DNA of 64,000 nt from positions 4,048,001-4,112,000 of the forward strand of contig NC_089241.1 of NCBI RefSeq assembly GCF_000512585.2, read 5' to 3'. A model generated the notes under the pieces. The model was not told where the DNA came from, searched no databases, and was given only the letters and a program-made list of their open reading frames with translations. Position numbers and translations under genes: made by a program. Numbering within the stretch: the stretch's first letter is position 1; each line of letters starts with the position of its first letter. The stretch comes from Kwoniella bestiolae CBS 10118. Lineage: Eukaryota; Basidiomycota; Tremellomycetes; Tremellales; Cryptococcaceae. This document shows, piece by piece, positions 36,297-48,300 of this stretch.

Positions 36297-37535
36297 ATGG
36301 CCCCTTCCAAGAACTTTGCTTTCTCCGCAGTTGCGCTCATCGCGTCATTCGCTCTGCAAGCCAGTGCCATCACCTATACAGGATGTGTCAACGATGTCAG
36401 CGAGTTCACCATCGTCGGCGGTGTCGGCGGCCTAGATTTCGATGAGTGTACCGTGAGTCCAGATCACACATCAGGATGTGCAGCCAGCATCGTGGACTTG
36501 CGCCGATGCTAATCTCAGTTTGTCAATTCCAGAGCTACTGCTCTGAGGGTGGGGCGCCATACCTGGCTTATCAGACCTCGGGATCGCAATGCCTATGTAC
36601 TTCAGAATCTCAGACTGCCGAAAAGTACACCACGGGTGCTTCTCAACAAGGTGGTTGTGCCGATCCCAGCAACTATGTGGTGCGTAACTTGTTTCTGCTG
36701 GCTTTCAAGGTACACGGATATGGAGCTGACTGACTTGACTTCGCTCGTAGACTTACGCCCTTCAGACCACATTCAACTTCCAAGGATGTTACTCCAACAT
36801 GGTGACTGACAAGTGAGTGAATATGTGCTATGTTCAAGTAGAGCGATTTCGTACTGACTGAACTTTCACTCGCAGCGCACCAGACAACTTCAACAACTTT
36901 GAGCAATGTTTTGCCGCCTGTGCCAACGAAGGTTCGGTCATGTTCAACCCATACTCCAATGCTCCTACCTTCGGTTGTAGATGTAACAACGCCTACGCCA
37001 TCGATGGCGCAGGAAACGAAGTCACATGTGGGACTTATACATGGTACACTTTCACCCACAGCATGGAAGCTACTGCCAGTGGATTGGCTAGACGAATGAT
37101 GAAGGAGAGATTAATGCAATTGAAGAGAGAGAGTCAAACCCTTTGTCCCCAAGGTTCCAAAGCCTGTACTGTCCCTGGATCAGCTTCTTACGAGGTGAGT
37201 GTCCACTTGATTTGACCCGCGAAATCAAACAACCAACACTAATAGCTGGTCTATAGTGTATCGACACTCGATCAGAACTTGAATCATGCGGTGGCTGCTT
37301 ACACGGAGAATATCAAGCTACTTCCAATGTTACCCTGGGTACCGAGTAAGTGGTACTCTTTTGTGTCATCAACTGGTGATAGTAGTAGTATCACTGACAT
37401 ACTGGATATGTTAGCTGCTCTACTTTACCCGGTGTCGCTCTCGGTGCTATCACATGTAGCGACTCTCAATGTGAAGCTTTCGCCTGTAAGACAGGATACG
37501 AATTGGTCTCCGGTCTTTGTGTACCAATCGCTTAA
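36297..37535 (+). CDS. Secreted cysteine-rich CPL1-family protein (array copy C)
   Basis: Predicted secreted protein. The ATG at 36297 starts a signal peptide (FAFSAVALIASFALQASA). Exons in order encode ITYTGCVNDVSEFTIVGG; SYCSEGGAPYLAYQTSGSQC with LCTSESQTAEKYTTGA; TYALQTTFNFQGCYSNMVTD; then FEQCFAACANEGSVMFNPYS, FGCRCNNAYAIDG and CGTYTWYTFTHS. The dibasic segment ATASGLARRMMKERL leads into CPQGSKACTVPGSASYE, CIDTRSELESCGGC, CSTLPGVALGAITC and CKTGYELVSGLCVPIA. All splice sites used are canonical GT-AG, and the full set of CPL1-domain cysteines is present. Stop at 37533-37535. It is the first of four copies spaced 2.1-2.5 kb apart and looks intact. Confidence 0.88.
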
Positions 37536-38422
37536 GACATTCTCCTTACATCCCTAACGTAGGAAGAAATAGATAGATGGACACTGCTTATGCGTTAGCA
37601 ATTCGACCCTCACCTCTCTTCTGTGTTTTGGTCAATGGACAATTTCCGGATCTCTTCTTGGTACGAACCCCTTTAATGCATTCGCTCTACGACAGAAATT
37701 GATCTTTGGGAGATCGTGATCTTCCCTTTCCTACTCGCTTGCACCGTTATGAATATGAGCAACGCTCTCTTTGCGTAAGTGAAGCTTATGACCAGGCTGT
37801 TGACTGATGGTTTACTGAGGCATGAGCAGGGGTGATTGCCTATATTTGTCGAACCATCGCTTCCCCGGAGCATGCCTTCCTACGACGCTGTTAAGCGGAA
37901 TTTGTGATTCAACGTTAAAACTTTCATGCCGTTCCTGATTGATATGGTTTTGTTTATGCTGGTTCCGACGGGGTCTTTGAAGTTAGTAGCCCATCACATA
38001 TAAGGACTTGCATCCATCCGATGGCCCAGTGTCTCCCGTCCCACAGGAACAGTGTCGGCCCGGCACAATTAGGTAAGGTGGTGCCTTGAATGCATAGGCA
38101 GATAATTTAGGGGCTCACTGAGATTACAGGTATGTTTACACTGGATCCGCAGAAGATCACCCACAGCCAGATTTTAGGCATACCGTATACGGTACATGTT
38201 GTCAATCGTTTATGTACCATGTCAAAAAGCTGTCCTTGGATTCGGACAGGTGACTAAGTCTTCATGTTTTTATGTATATTTGTTATCTTTACCTCATTAA
38301 CTCATCGTCATACTACGATATCAACTTGTTTCTCTTACATTGATTAAGAAACACATTTACACTCCTTCATCAGTCGACATCGCACATCCGCAACATTCCA
38401 GTCAAAGGTATCAATCTCGACC
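37536..38422. other. Intergenic between array copies C and D (duplicated unit)
   Basis: The 3' flank contains an AATGGACAATT-like element near 37635 and a block around 37880-38035 (GCTGTTAAGCGGAATTTGTG ... TTTATGCTGGTTCC ... CATCCGATGGCC) that recurs after copy D and partly after copy E. The promoter of copy D has only a weak TATA-like element near 38271. Confidence 0.6.
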
Positions 38423-39750
38423 ATGTCCTTGTTATTTCCTATTATAGCTATCTTGGCATCAAGCATCTTATCGGTAAATGCTAGAACATACATTGGTTGT
38501 ACAACAAATGTGATCACGGGAAGCAGTAATCCACCGTCTGTCAATAGGGATACCACTCGTGGTTGTGACGTGAGTCACAAAGTCCGACTTCTCTACCGCT
38601 CTATTGCGCGCACTATATGTATTGAGCGAGGCTGATCTTGAGGAAACCTCTGCTTTCGTTCTCCTAGTCATACTGTACATTCTCTTATCCGAATCCTTAT
38701 TTCTACTTTCAACAGAGCAGTGGATTGTGTTTTTGTAGCGATGCTTCCCCCGATGCTGGAATATACGCGCAAGGTGTAGATGATCAAGGTGGTTGTGCTG
38801 ATACTTCTAATTATCTAATGGGTCTTACAACAACGCTGCTTTTTCCTTCTTATGAGGATCGATAACCCGACCCGCGGTTGAATGAATACTTGACAGGTCT
38901 ACGCCACGACCACAACATTCGGGTTTCAAGGCTGTGCCAGTAACATGGAAACAGACAAGTACGTACAGTATTTATTTATCCGTCTCTTCGTGCCAGACAT
39001 GCGGTTGAGAGCTGATCGATGGATTGTTGTCTTTGCAGAGCACCAAGCAGCGTAGTCGAACTTGAAGATTGTTTTGCAGCTTGTGCCACAGAGGGTTCAG
39101 CAATGTTCTATCCAAATTACAACGACGATATGTTTGATTGTAGATGTAACACACCAAATACCATTCAAGGAGCATCATCCACCACTTGCGGTCCCAATGT
39201 TTGGTTCACTTTTACTCATAGTGCTGATGCCACTGCCAGTGGCTTGGCCAGGAGGAATCTGAAAGATAGGTTGATTGCTCTTAGAAGACAGAGTCAGACT
39301 TTGTGTCCTAAAGATGCTAAGGCCTGTGCTATTCCCGGAAGTGAAACATACGAGGTAAGCTTAATTTCCTCTCCAATACAATCGTGTCCCCCAAGTGCAA
39401 ATCGATCTCCCCTAGGTCAAGAGGGATAGGGAACATTTCCTGACTGAATTTGTTAATGCCGAACAGTGTATCGATACCTCCACAGAAACTTGAGTCGTGC
39501 GGTGGGTGTATGTTTGGCGAGTACCATGCCTCGGGCAATACAACTCTCGGAACTGAGTACGTCTCTTGTTTCTTTTTCTCCATTGTGGTTCGGATATGTC
39601 GCTCATAGCTTGTCATATAAAATGTATAGTTGCTCTTCACTTCCCGGAATCGCTTTTGGAGCTGTAACATGCCATAACTCCCGTTGTGAGGCTTTCGCCT
39701 GTAAAGCAGGATATGAATTGGTTTCTGGACTGTGTGTGCCAATCGCATGA
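38423..39750 (+). pseudogene. CPL1-family gene with two disruptions (array copy D)
   Basis: Same layout as copies E and F: signal peptide LLFPIIAILASSILSVNA, TYIGCTTNV, SYCTFSYPNPYFYF, GLCFCSDASPDAGIY, FGFQGCASNMETD, LEDCFAACATEGSAMF, CGPNVWFTFTHS, ATASGLARRNLKDRL, CPKDAKACAIPGSETYE, CSSLPGIAFGAVTC, CKAGYELVSGLCVPIA. Two lesions break it. First, the donor of intron 2 (about 38815-38822) reads TATCTAATGGGTCTT where paralogues have TAYCAG|GTRAG. Second, GAAACTTGAG at 39486-39495 has one extra A relative to GAACTYGAR in the paralogues, shifting CIDTSTELESCGGC out of frame. Using the AG at 39485 as acceptor restores frame but deletes CIDTST. Either a young pseudogene or an altered isoform. Confidence 0.65.
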
Positions 39751-40765
39751 ACCCGATTTGATATATCCGTCATAGATAAATTGATAGATAGAACGGGCTT
39801 CGTCCCGTTCTATTCCCTTCTGTTTCCACTTGTGTTAAATGGACAATTCTTGGGTATTTCGCTGGTACGACGCTATTCAATGCATTCACGTTATGAAGAA
39901 ACGCAATCTCAACCTCGTCTGCGGCAAATACTGATAACGTTTTGACGAAACAGATTCAGATCCTGTTGAGTGAATGCGATTCTGGAACCAATTTGAGCAA
40001 GCTTTGTGGCATCAGTACCTACAGCCGACTGGCAGACACTTCGCTTGCACATACACATGCACGCATACATCAACAAACACCTCATCGGCATCATGTCGGG
40101 TTTGAGGTCAGCGCTGTTAAGCGGAATTTGTGAAAATAACTCAAGAACTTGAGATCCGATCGTTCCGTAAACGCTCGTTCCTGATTGACGTTGCTTGTTT
40201 ATGCTGGTTCCAACAGATCAATTAGAGTTAGTAGCCATACTGTGGTCTCATACCATCCGATGGCCTGATGATCATCCATCCCACATGCACAGCGTAGATC
40301 TTGGCTTTCTGGGAGGATAATGCCGTGAGTGACGAATTGGGGATGCCATCGATCCTGCGCCTGAGGGCGGAGTTACGGATCTCTGAATTAAACGATAAAG
40401 GACGGCAGAAGACCGACAATGATATAGTATCGACCCAGATGAACTGACCTTACGGAATGTCCAGAGGCACAGGAGGTATGACATACACATGTTGTTCGAT
40501 GTTTGTTTACGACGTCAACAAAATATCATCAACATCAAGGTGGACACTAGGTCGATCGTAAAAGGCATGAGGGATTTGAAGGTATATATATATACATGTA
40601 TGTATGTTACTGATGTTCGTTCGTCCATTCTTTACCTCATCTCACTTAATCTCACATACGACACCAACTTGTTTCATTCCATAACGACCGTTATCTTGAA
40701 ACACATCCACACTCTTTTTCCACACGTCTGAAATCCCACTGCGCCAGTAACACCGTCCAATCGCC
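39751..40765. other. Intergenic between array copies D and E (duplicated unit)
   Basis: Carries a perfect 24-nt hairpin at 39789-39812, an AATGGACAATTCTTGG element near 39840, a block at about 40110-40270 similar to that after copy C, and an upstream block at 40474-40520 (GGTATGACATACACATGTTG ... GTTTGTTTACGACGTCAACA) that recurs before copy F at 42974-43032. A TATATATATATA tract near 40583 is the likely TATA element of copy E. Confidence 0.6.
39789..39812 (+). repeat. Perfect inverted repeat (hairpin) after copy D
   Basis: TAGAACGGG and CCCGTTCTA flank a six-base loop CTTCGT; one more A-T pair extends it on each side. It lies about 40 bp after the copy D stop, so probably in its 3' UTR. Not seen at the equivalent place in copies C or E. 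Confidence 0.85.
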
Positions 40766-42019
40766 ATGTTCTCGTTCCTACCTCTCGTAGCTATCCTAGC
40801 GTCCAGTATCCTGTCGGTGAACGCCAGTACGTATATAGGATGTACCGACAGTGTGATCGTAGGGAGCAGTAACCCTCCTGGGTCGGTACAAGGCAACGTT
40901 GGCAAGTGCGAGGTAAGTTGATCTGACCTTTCTCTACCGCACAATTGGCATGACAAAGCAGACTGGTATATTGATTTCCTCGATTGCTCTCCTGTGTTCT
41001 TAGTCGTACTGCACGAACAGTTACCCAAATCCCTATTTCTACTACCGGGAAGATAGTCAACTATGCTACTGCAGTGATGCTTCGCCCGATGCTCAGGTGT
41101 ATGTCCAAGGTGCAAGTGATCAAGGTGGTTGTGTGTCTACTGCCTACTACCAGGTAAGTTCTGACTCCATCGATCCTGTTTTTCGAAATAACGACGCTGA
41201 TATTCCGAGCAGGTCTACGCCAGAACCACCTCCTTCGAGTTCCAGGGATGTGCGAGTAACATGATCACAGACAAGTGAATATTTCCCCTCCCCGTCCTTC
41301 CGAGCAAATGGGTTCGACTGACAGATATGCCCCAGTGCCCCTCCCAACGTCATCGAACTTGAAGATTGCTTCGCGGCATGTGCGTCAGAGGGTTCAGCGA
41401 TGTTCCTTCCCCTGTACAACGATGATCTTTTCGCCTGTAGATGTAATATTGATAATACCATAGAAGGAAAATCACCTACAACATGTGGTCCCAACGTCTG
41501 GTTCACTTTCACACACAGTGCTGGTGCAACAGCAAGTGGATTGGCCAGGAGGAACTTGAAAGAAAGGTTGATTGCTCTTAGGAGACAGAGTCAGACTCTG
41601 TGTCCTAAAGCTGCTAAGGCTTGTTCCGTCCCTGGTAGTGAGACATATGAGGTGAGCAAGCACTCCAAGTCACGGTCTCAGGCATGCTGACTGATAATTG
41701 TATTTATATAGTGCATTGATACCTCAAGCGAACTCGAATCATGCGGTGGATGTATGTTCGGCGAATTCCAATCCTCGAACAATGTGACTCTCGGAACAGA
41801 GTAAGTTTCTTTCTTGATGAACCTGAACACTTGTCAAATAGTCGTCGACTATCGACTATTGTAACAATCATTGATTTTTTCTTCTTCCTACATTGCAGCT
41901 GTTCATCTCTTCCCGGTGTCGCTCGTGGCGCCGTCACATGCTATAACTCCCAATGTGAGGCTTTTGCCTGTAAGAAGGGATACGAGCTGGTTTCGGGTCA
42001 CTGTGCACCTATCTCTTAA
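40766..42019 (+). CDS. Secreted cysteine-rich CPL1-family protein (array copy E)
   Basis: Predicted secreted protein. The ATG at 40766 starts signal peptide MFSFLPLVAILASSILSVNA. Exon 1 (40766-40912) ends GNVGKCE in phase 0. Later exons give SYCTNSYPNPYFYYREDSQL, CYCSDASPDAQVYVQG; VYARTTSFEFQGCASNMITD; IELEDCFAACASEGSAMFLP, FACRCNIDNTIEG, CGPNVWFTFTHS. ATASGLARRNLKERLIALRR precedes the CPL1 domain: CPKAAKACSVPGSETYE, CIDTSSELESCGGCMFGEF, CSSLPGVARGAVTC, CEAFACKKGYELVSGHCAPI. All introns have canonical sites, with short introns at conserved phases. Stop at 42017-42019. This intact copy is the best reference for judging the lesions in copy D. Confidence 0.9.
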
Positions 42020-43261
42020 GACGTTATGGTGATTATAGATACTTAGATAACGTTTGTTCAGCCAGTACTATTCCCCCTTTTCCCTACTCTCTTCGTTCAT
42101 TCCTCGTGGACAATTCTTGGATATCTCATCTTCATGTTTATGACTAGATGTAATGCAGTTATGGCGTAATGTATTCCTATAGCAGCGATAATTCAATTAC
42201 CACCCATTGCCCCTGTAGATCGGTTCTCACGGACAGAAAACTGTGGCCCGATAAGCATGATGATCAAGGTGGGCGACTGATGTATGGTCATTCAAGTACG
42301 ACCCGACAATCGAACGCCACAGCACTTGCACGCTGTGAGCCCACGAAGCAATTCCCGAGAACATCCAGACCATCAGGTTCTGACGCTGATAAGCGGCATT
42401 CGTGAGACCAACCTGATATCGATCAACGTGCGGTGCCATATTTGCTTGTTCCTGATTAACATCTGACAATTGAAACATCAATTGAATTGATTAATTGATC
42501 ATATGTTGTAGTCTTTAAATCATCCGATGAGCTTTTGTTGTGTTCCACATCTAAATGCGTGTTACAGTGAGGTAAGAGTCAAAATAGTACCGTGAGTCGC
42601 GATACTCTTTTATCACATGTGTGGCTGACAGTCGCCCCAAGCGTTTGGCTTGGCGGTTCTGTTTGAAACTTATCTATCTCGCAAACACTTCGGGGAAATG
42701 ATACGTAACGACCCATTCGGGAATTTCTGATGCTCCGGTAAGCTGACATGTCATGTTTGACCCAAATGATGGTTTATCACATAGATTGGACTGCAAAAGC
42801 TCTCGACTCTCTCAGCCTGTATCGGGTGAGCAGTGCCGATCACACCAGACAGAAAGAACGGATGCGAGGAGTCTCACGGATAACCTGATCGTTCGAACTG
42901 CCGATTGGCACACGAGGTTGGACTGATAATGAGATTGACTCAGAGGAAATTATGGAATGTGTTGAGCCAAAGGAGGCATGACATACACATGTCGTCGTCA
43001 ATGTTTATCTACTTCTACAATGTCAACACGTTGTCATAGAGAGAGGTATGTTATGGGACATGAACATGAGTATAAACATGGTCGAGAGGGTATATATCTG
43101 TGCGTGTGTACGAGTACCCTTGATGCTTCTGAACTATACCTCAGCTACCGCACCGACTCGTCACACTCGTTGCAAAAAGAAGCTGTCATCATCAAGATAC
43201 TGCATATCCCCTCTCTTTCGCTCAAATATCCTATCTCCCCGGTTACGAACGATCAATCACA
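42020..43261. other. Intergenic between array copies E and F
   Basis: Longest spacer of the array. It has a TGGACAATTCTTGGATAT element near 42108, a partial copy of the AAGCGGCATTCGTGAG ... TTGTTCCTGATTAACAT block near 42390-42470, and an upstream block at 42974-43032 shared with copy E. TATATA at 43091 is the likely TATA element of copy F. No ORF of interest. Confidence 0.6.
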
Positions 43262-44563
43262 ATGTTCTCCTTGCTACCTCTCGTAGCTATCCTAATGTCA
43301 AGCTTTCTATCAGTCAATGCCGTCACATACATCGGATGCACCGGCGATTACAATCTTGGAACGAGTGACCAGCCCACCTCCGCGAGAGGCAACGTCGGGA
43401 AGTGTGATGTGAGTTCCTCCAACTCCTCTTCGTAGCACTATGAGCATAATCAGTCAAAGCAGTAAACTAATCTGATTCTTCTCTTCGATTCTGCTTCTAG
43501 GGATACTGCACCACCCCGTATTTCTACTACCGCCCACTAGGTGAATTCTGTGCCTGTTCCGATGCCACCCCCAACCCGCAGATGTACGTCCAAGGTGAAA
43601 GTGCACAAGGTGGTTGTTCGTCTGACGACTACTATCAGGTGAGATTTGGTTTGGCTTGTCCCATCTATACTTTTCAGAGACCATGCTGATATTGTTTCGC
43701 TGGAAGGTCTACTCCCGAGTCACCTCATTCAATTTCCAAGGGTGCGCAGAAAATATGATCACTGACGAGTGAGTAGAGTAACTGATCGATCTTCCCCCCA
43801 TGCTAAGCGAATGACGTTAACTGATAGATATCTGTATCCCACAGAGCTCCTCCCGATGTCGCCACGCTCGAAGAATGTTTTGCGGCATGTGCGAACAAAG
43901 GTTCAGCAATGTTTTTACCATATTACAACGAGAATATATTGCAGTGCAGATGCAATTCGGACTACACCATCGAAGGTGAAACACCTAAAACTTGCGGTCC
44001 GACTGTTTGGTTCACCTACACCCACAGTCCCGATGCATCTGCCAGTGGGTTATCTAGACGGATCTTGAGAGAGAGATCATCAATCATCAGAAGGGAAAGT
44101 CAGACTTTCTGCCCCAAGGGTGCGAAAGCCTGTTCGATCCCCGGCAGGGGGAGCTATGAGGTGAGTGAGATGGTCGACTAATGTATTTGGTATCCTGTAT
44201 TCAAGCTCACTGATACGAGGCACGTCAACCACACAGTGCATCGATACCTCGAGCGAGCTTGAATCGTGCGGAGGATGCATGTCTGGCGAGTACCACTCCT
44301 CGAGCAATGTCACCATTGGAACAGAGTGAGCTTCTCTTTCTCTTTTCTTTCTCAAACACAACTCATTATCACCGTCGATCCCATCCCTCTCAGAGATTGA
44401 TCAGTCCAGTCAACTGATATTTTGTTTCTCCTCTTTCCCCAGTTGTTCGTCTCTTCCTGGAGTAGCCCGAGGAGCAATCACATGTTACAACTCCCAGTGC
44501 GAGGCGTTTGCTTGCAAGAAAGGATACCAACTCGCTTCGGGTCTTTGTGTACCGATAGCTTAG
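43262..44563 (+). CDS. Secreted cysteine-rich CPL1-family protein (array copy F)
   Basis: Predicted secreted protein. The ATG at 43262 starts signal peptide MFSLLPLVAILMSSFLSVNA. Then VTYIGCTGDYNLGTSDQP, GYCTTPYFYYRPLGEFCACS, VYSRVTSFNFQGCAENMITD, LEECFAACANKGSAMFLPYY, LQCRCNSDYTIEG and CGPTVWFTYTHS. The dibasic segment is SASGLSRRILRERS. The CPL1 domain is CPKGAKACSIPGRGSYE, CIDTSSELESCGGCMSGEY, CSSLPGVARGAITC, CEAFACKKGYQLASGLCVPI. All cysteines match copy E. Exon 2 is shorter than in E (no NSYPN segment). Splice sites are canonical; stop at 44561-44563. It is the last copy; the F-BAR gene follows in the same direction. Confidence 0.9.
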
Positions 44564-45349
44564 TTGTTGTATGAGTTCGTCTAACACAATGATTTAGACT
44601 TCTTCGCTCTTCGCTCCTTCTATTCAATATGTGTTTGAATGGACAATATGAATGTTTATCTCAATTAGCCGGCCTCTTATGATTCGTGCTCATCATGGTA
44701 TTCATTTCAGCTACATCGCTCACCCATGGAGACAAGTAATCGTCAATTAACAGTCGATAGCCATGTACATTTTCCTTACTGCTTGCAACAATCTCTTTTA
44801 GATGCATGTCCGGCGAGAGCTGCCTAACCAACCTGCTTAATGCCACATACGAGTACCATTTGTATTTGTGGGGTGTGAAAATACTTCCGTTGAGAATTGG
44901 TTAATTGCTGGTAACCGCCACGCGTATGAGCAAAGTAGCAGCAGCAGCCAGCAGCCAGGCAAGTCGGTTCACATTGCGGTAGGATTGATGATGAGAAATA
45001 GCGTCCATTGATGCCTGATATAACAAGAGACAACAACGCAGATCACACGACTGTCATTGTCATCACTGCTTGCCATCATCAGCATCACTTGTAGACTTGT
45101 AACACGTCAAAGCGATCCCTTCCACCAAAGGACAACACAACAGCCGACGGACAGTTTCATCTCAACATCCAGCATATATAATTAATTCATTTAGCCAAAG
45201 TGAAACGCCATCTTCGAAATCCGACTCCTCATTTGTTTATACGTCAACAAAACAGAAGTACCAACAACAATCGACTGACCAGGCGTTATTGTGGATCTGT
45301 CAAGTGAAAAGTAGAGTTTGGGATTGCGATACGAGATAAACTACTCAAC
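44564..45349. other. Intergenic, array end to RGD1-like gene
   Basis: About 790 bp with an AATGGACAATATG element at 44639 echoing the 3' flanks of the other copies, and a short CAGCAGCAGCCAGCAGCCAG repeat at 44938-44957. No gene seen. Confidence 0.5.
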
Positions 45350-48300
45350 ATGGAACAATATCCAGATGGATATGTAGATGTCAAACGTCCAGGACCAAGT
45401 GGGATGGACGACGATCAGTACTCGTACAGGTCGAGACAATATTGTAAGTCATTTCCTCCAACCCTTCCCTCACCTCCCCATGCTATCAATGAAGAAGCAC
45501 TTATACCTATGGTGACATAGCCCAAGATGCACCCCAACCTCCCTCACCCACCAAACCACAACTCCCCCACGCATCCTCATCGAGCAATGCGACTTCCTCT
45601 TCCCATCACCAGGAATACCGACACCATTCCAATACCATCTCGAACCCCGAATCAGCAGCTGCGTCGCGTCCTAGCTTGAGTAATGATAGGAGGTTATCAT
45701 CTGGGTTAGGGGGTGGGATGGGTAGTCTGGGGAGTGTCAAGACTGCTGCTCAGGAGGATGTGGTGCCTGTTGGGTTTGACGAGGGTATATTGAGGGGGTT
45801 ATGTGAGATCGACGTGAGTTGACATCCACTTCTGCTCTCTTTCGAAAGCTCCGCTTTGATAGACTCTCGTAGAGAAGAGGGATAATGCTGATATGAATGA
45901 CGGACATACAGTGCGCATTACCATTATTAGCAGATAGGATAAAACAGAGTATAGCATCATGCAAAGTAAGCTTCCTCCGCTACAATCGAGCCTAAGAATA
46001 AGCAAGATAGCTTACATCATCCATCATCATCGTTCGTAGCAAGTAGCAGTGTTCTTCCGGTCCCGAGCGGAGATAGAAGAGAAATACGCAAGATCCGTCA
46101 CCGAGCTATGCAGGACGACGGGAGACGTGTATTCTAGAGCAGACTGTAAATCTGGGTAAGTCTCCTCGATCTGTCAATATTGAATCAACGTCAGAACTTA
46201 TATGTCGCGTATGTATAGTACTTTCGTCTCATCGTATCAGAGTGGACTGAAATTGCAGGAACAATTAGCCCAGAATAGATTGAGGTTCTCGCAGAGGCTG
46301 AATGAGATGAGTGAAGAGCTGCTGAGTCTAGCTAGGGAAGGTGAGAAGATGAGAAAGGTTGTGAGTTTTCATCTTCTGTCGCATCATCCGTCAGGTCAAC
46401 AGACATCACGTTTTCCTCAATCTCGCTACATATGAAGCAAGTTTTCATGAGTCAAGCTGATTCTTAAGAGGCTGTTATAGCACAAGGACAACGGCGCGCG
46501 ATATCAAGGCATCCTGCAAGAATCCGAGACAGTGATGGACAAAGCCAAAGGTCGATTCGACGCTACTGCCGAGGAATTAGAGAGATTACTCGTAGCTAAA
46601 GAAGGAGAATCATTCAAGGATGCGGGTATGCGATCGTCTGCCTCCACCTCGTCCACGTCTACTTCAGCAAATCCACATGGAGGCGGGAAGAGGGTACTGG
46701 GGAAAGCAATGACGAAAGGTGGATTATTGTTCAAGGGAAAGGGCGCAGGATCAATACAGAGACAGGAAGATGATGTTAGATCGAGGATGGCTCAGGCGAG
46801 CGAAACGTTCAGGAAGGCCGTGCTGGAAAGTCAGGCGTTGAGGCAGGAATACTTCAATTTCCAACTACCTAAGATACTTCGGGTACGTTTTCAGCTTTTC
46901 CATGCCAAACTTCCCTCTTTTCAAAACCAGCGACCAGGGTTAGTAGCTAATCAAAATGTACGACAGTTGCTCAAGGAATGCGCGGATGAACTCGATCTTG
47001 GAACTCAGTATCATCTCACCAGATATGCGTTCTTATACGAGTCAACACTTGTGTCCGAGGGGACTACTCTCAATCCTATGAGTGCGGCTGACGAAGGTAA
47101 GCTATATCCGTGACGACGCATTCCGAGCTCGAACTGATTATTCATATTCTACCATAGGACCCGGCCTCAAGACGATATATGAGAGTATAGACAATCGAAC
47201 AGACTTCAAATCTTACATGCAGAATTATGCGGTTGCAAGAGGAACACCAAAGGGACCGAGGAGGGATGGCCCATATGAAGAGGGATTTGTAAGTCGTGTC
47301 TCCTTCACTACTACCCAGGAGACCTATAGCTGATGTAATCATATCCAGTTACCACCCCTCCCGCCTCATATCCAAAAAACAGTCGACGCGGCCTCCCAAC
47401 CTCAACCTCAGACATCTTCCTCCAGTCAACCATCACACGTATCTCAAATATCCATTGGGTCCAACTCGACCGCTCTCTCAGCTTCGACGAACGGTACTAC
47501 CCATCCTTCTCAACCTCCTGCTGCCTACGGTCAACAACAGCAGAATCACAGTCAAGGGTATGATAACGGATCTTCGGAAGGATGGGTACCGCCCGGTATA
47601 CCTGCTTCTACGGGTGCGACGTTCGGTGTGGATCTGGGTGAACAGCTCAATAGGGATGGGGTGGAGGTGCCGAAAGTTGTGGAGAAGTGCGCCCAGGCGA
47701 TAGAAGCTTATGGTGGGTCAATCGCTATCAGACTCATTGAACGTGTGAGTGTGGGCTGATGATGTCTCGATCTGTAGGTCTAGAATCAATGGGTATATAT
47801 AGATTATCAGGTACTACCTCGAGGGTTCAGGCCCTCAAAAATGCTCTTGATAAAGGTAGGTCTCATATCCATTTAGAACTGGTCATTTCGACACCCGATG
47901 AAGAATACCTCTTACTGATTTCGCAACAGACGTAGATAACATAGACGTAATGTCCGATGAGTGGTCAGCGGATATCAACGTAGTCTCGGGAGCGTTGAAG
48001 CTCTGGTTCAGAGAGTTACCGGAACCTCTCTTGACTTATGGGTTGTATCATTCGTTCATCGAAGCTGCGAGTGAGTGCATGCCACTATCACCTCTGACCA
48101 TGAATGTGCTTAACTAATCTGTACTTATTTTCTCTTGTCGTGATTACAGGATACGATAATGATCGACTACGTCATATCAGATTACACGAGCAGGTCAACG
48201 AATTGCCTGATCCCAATTATGCTACTCTGAAATACTTCATGGGACACTTGGACAGGTAAGCCAACTTTGTCTTGACCCATTAGCTTTCGGTCATGTCGTA

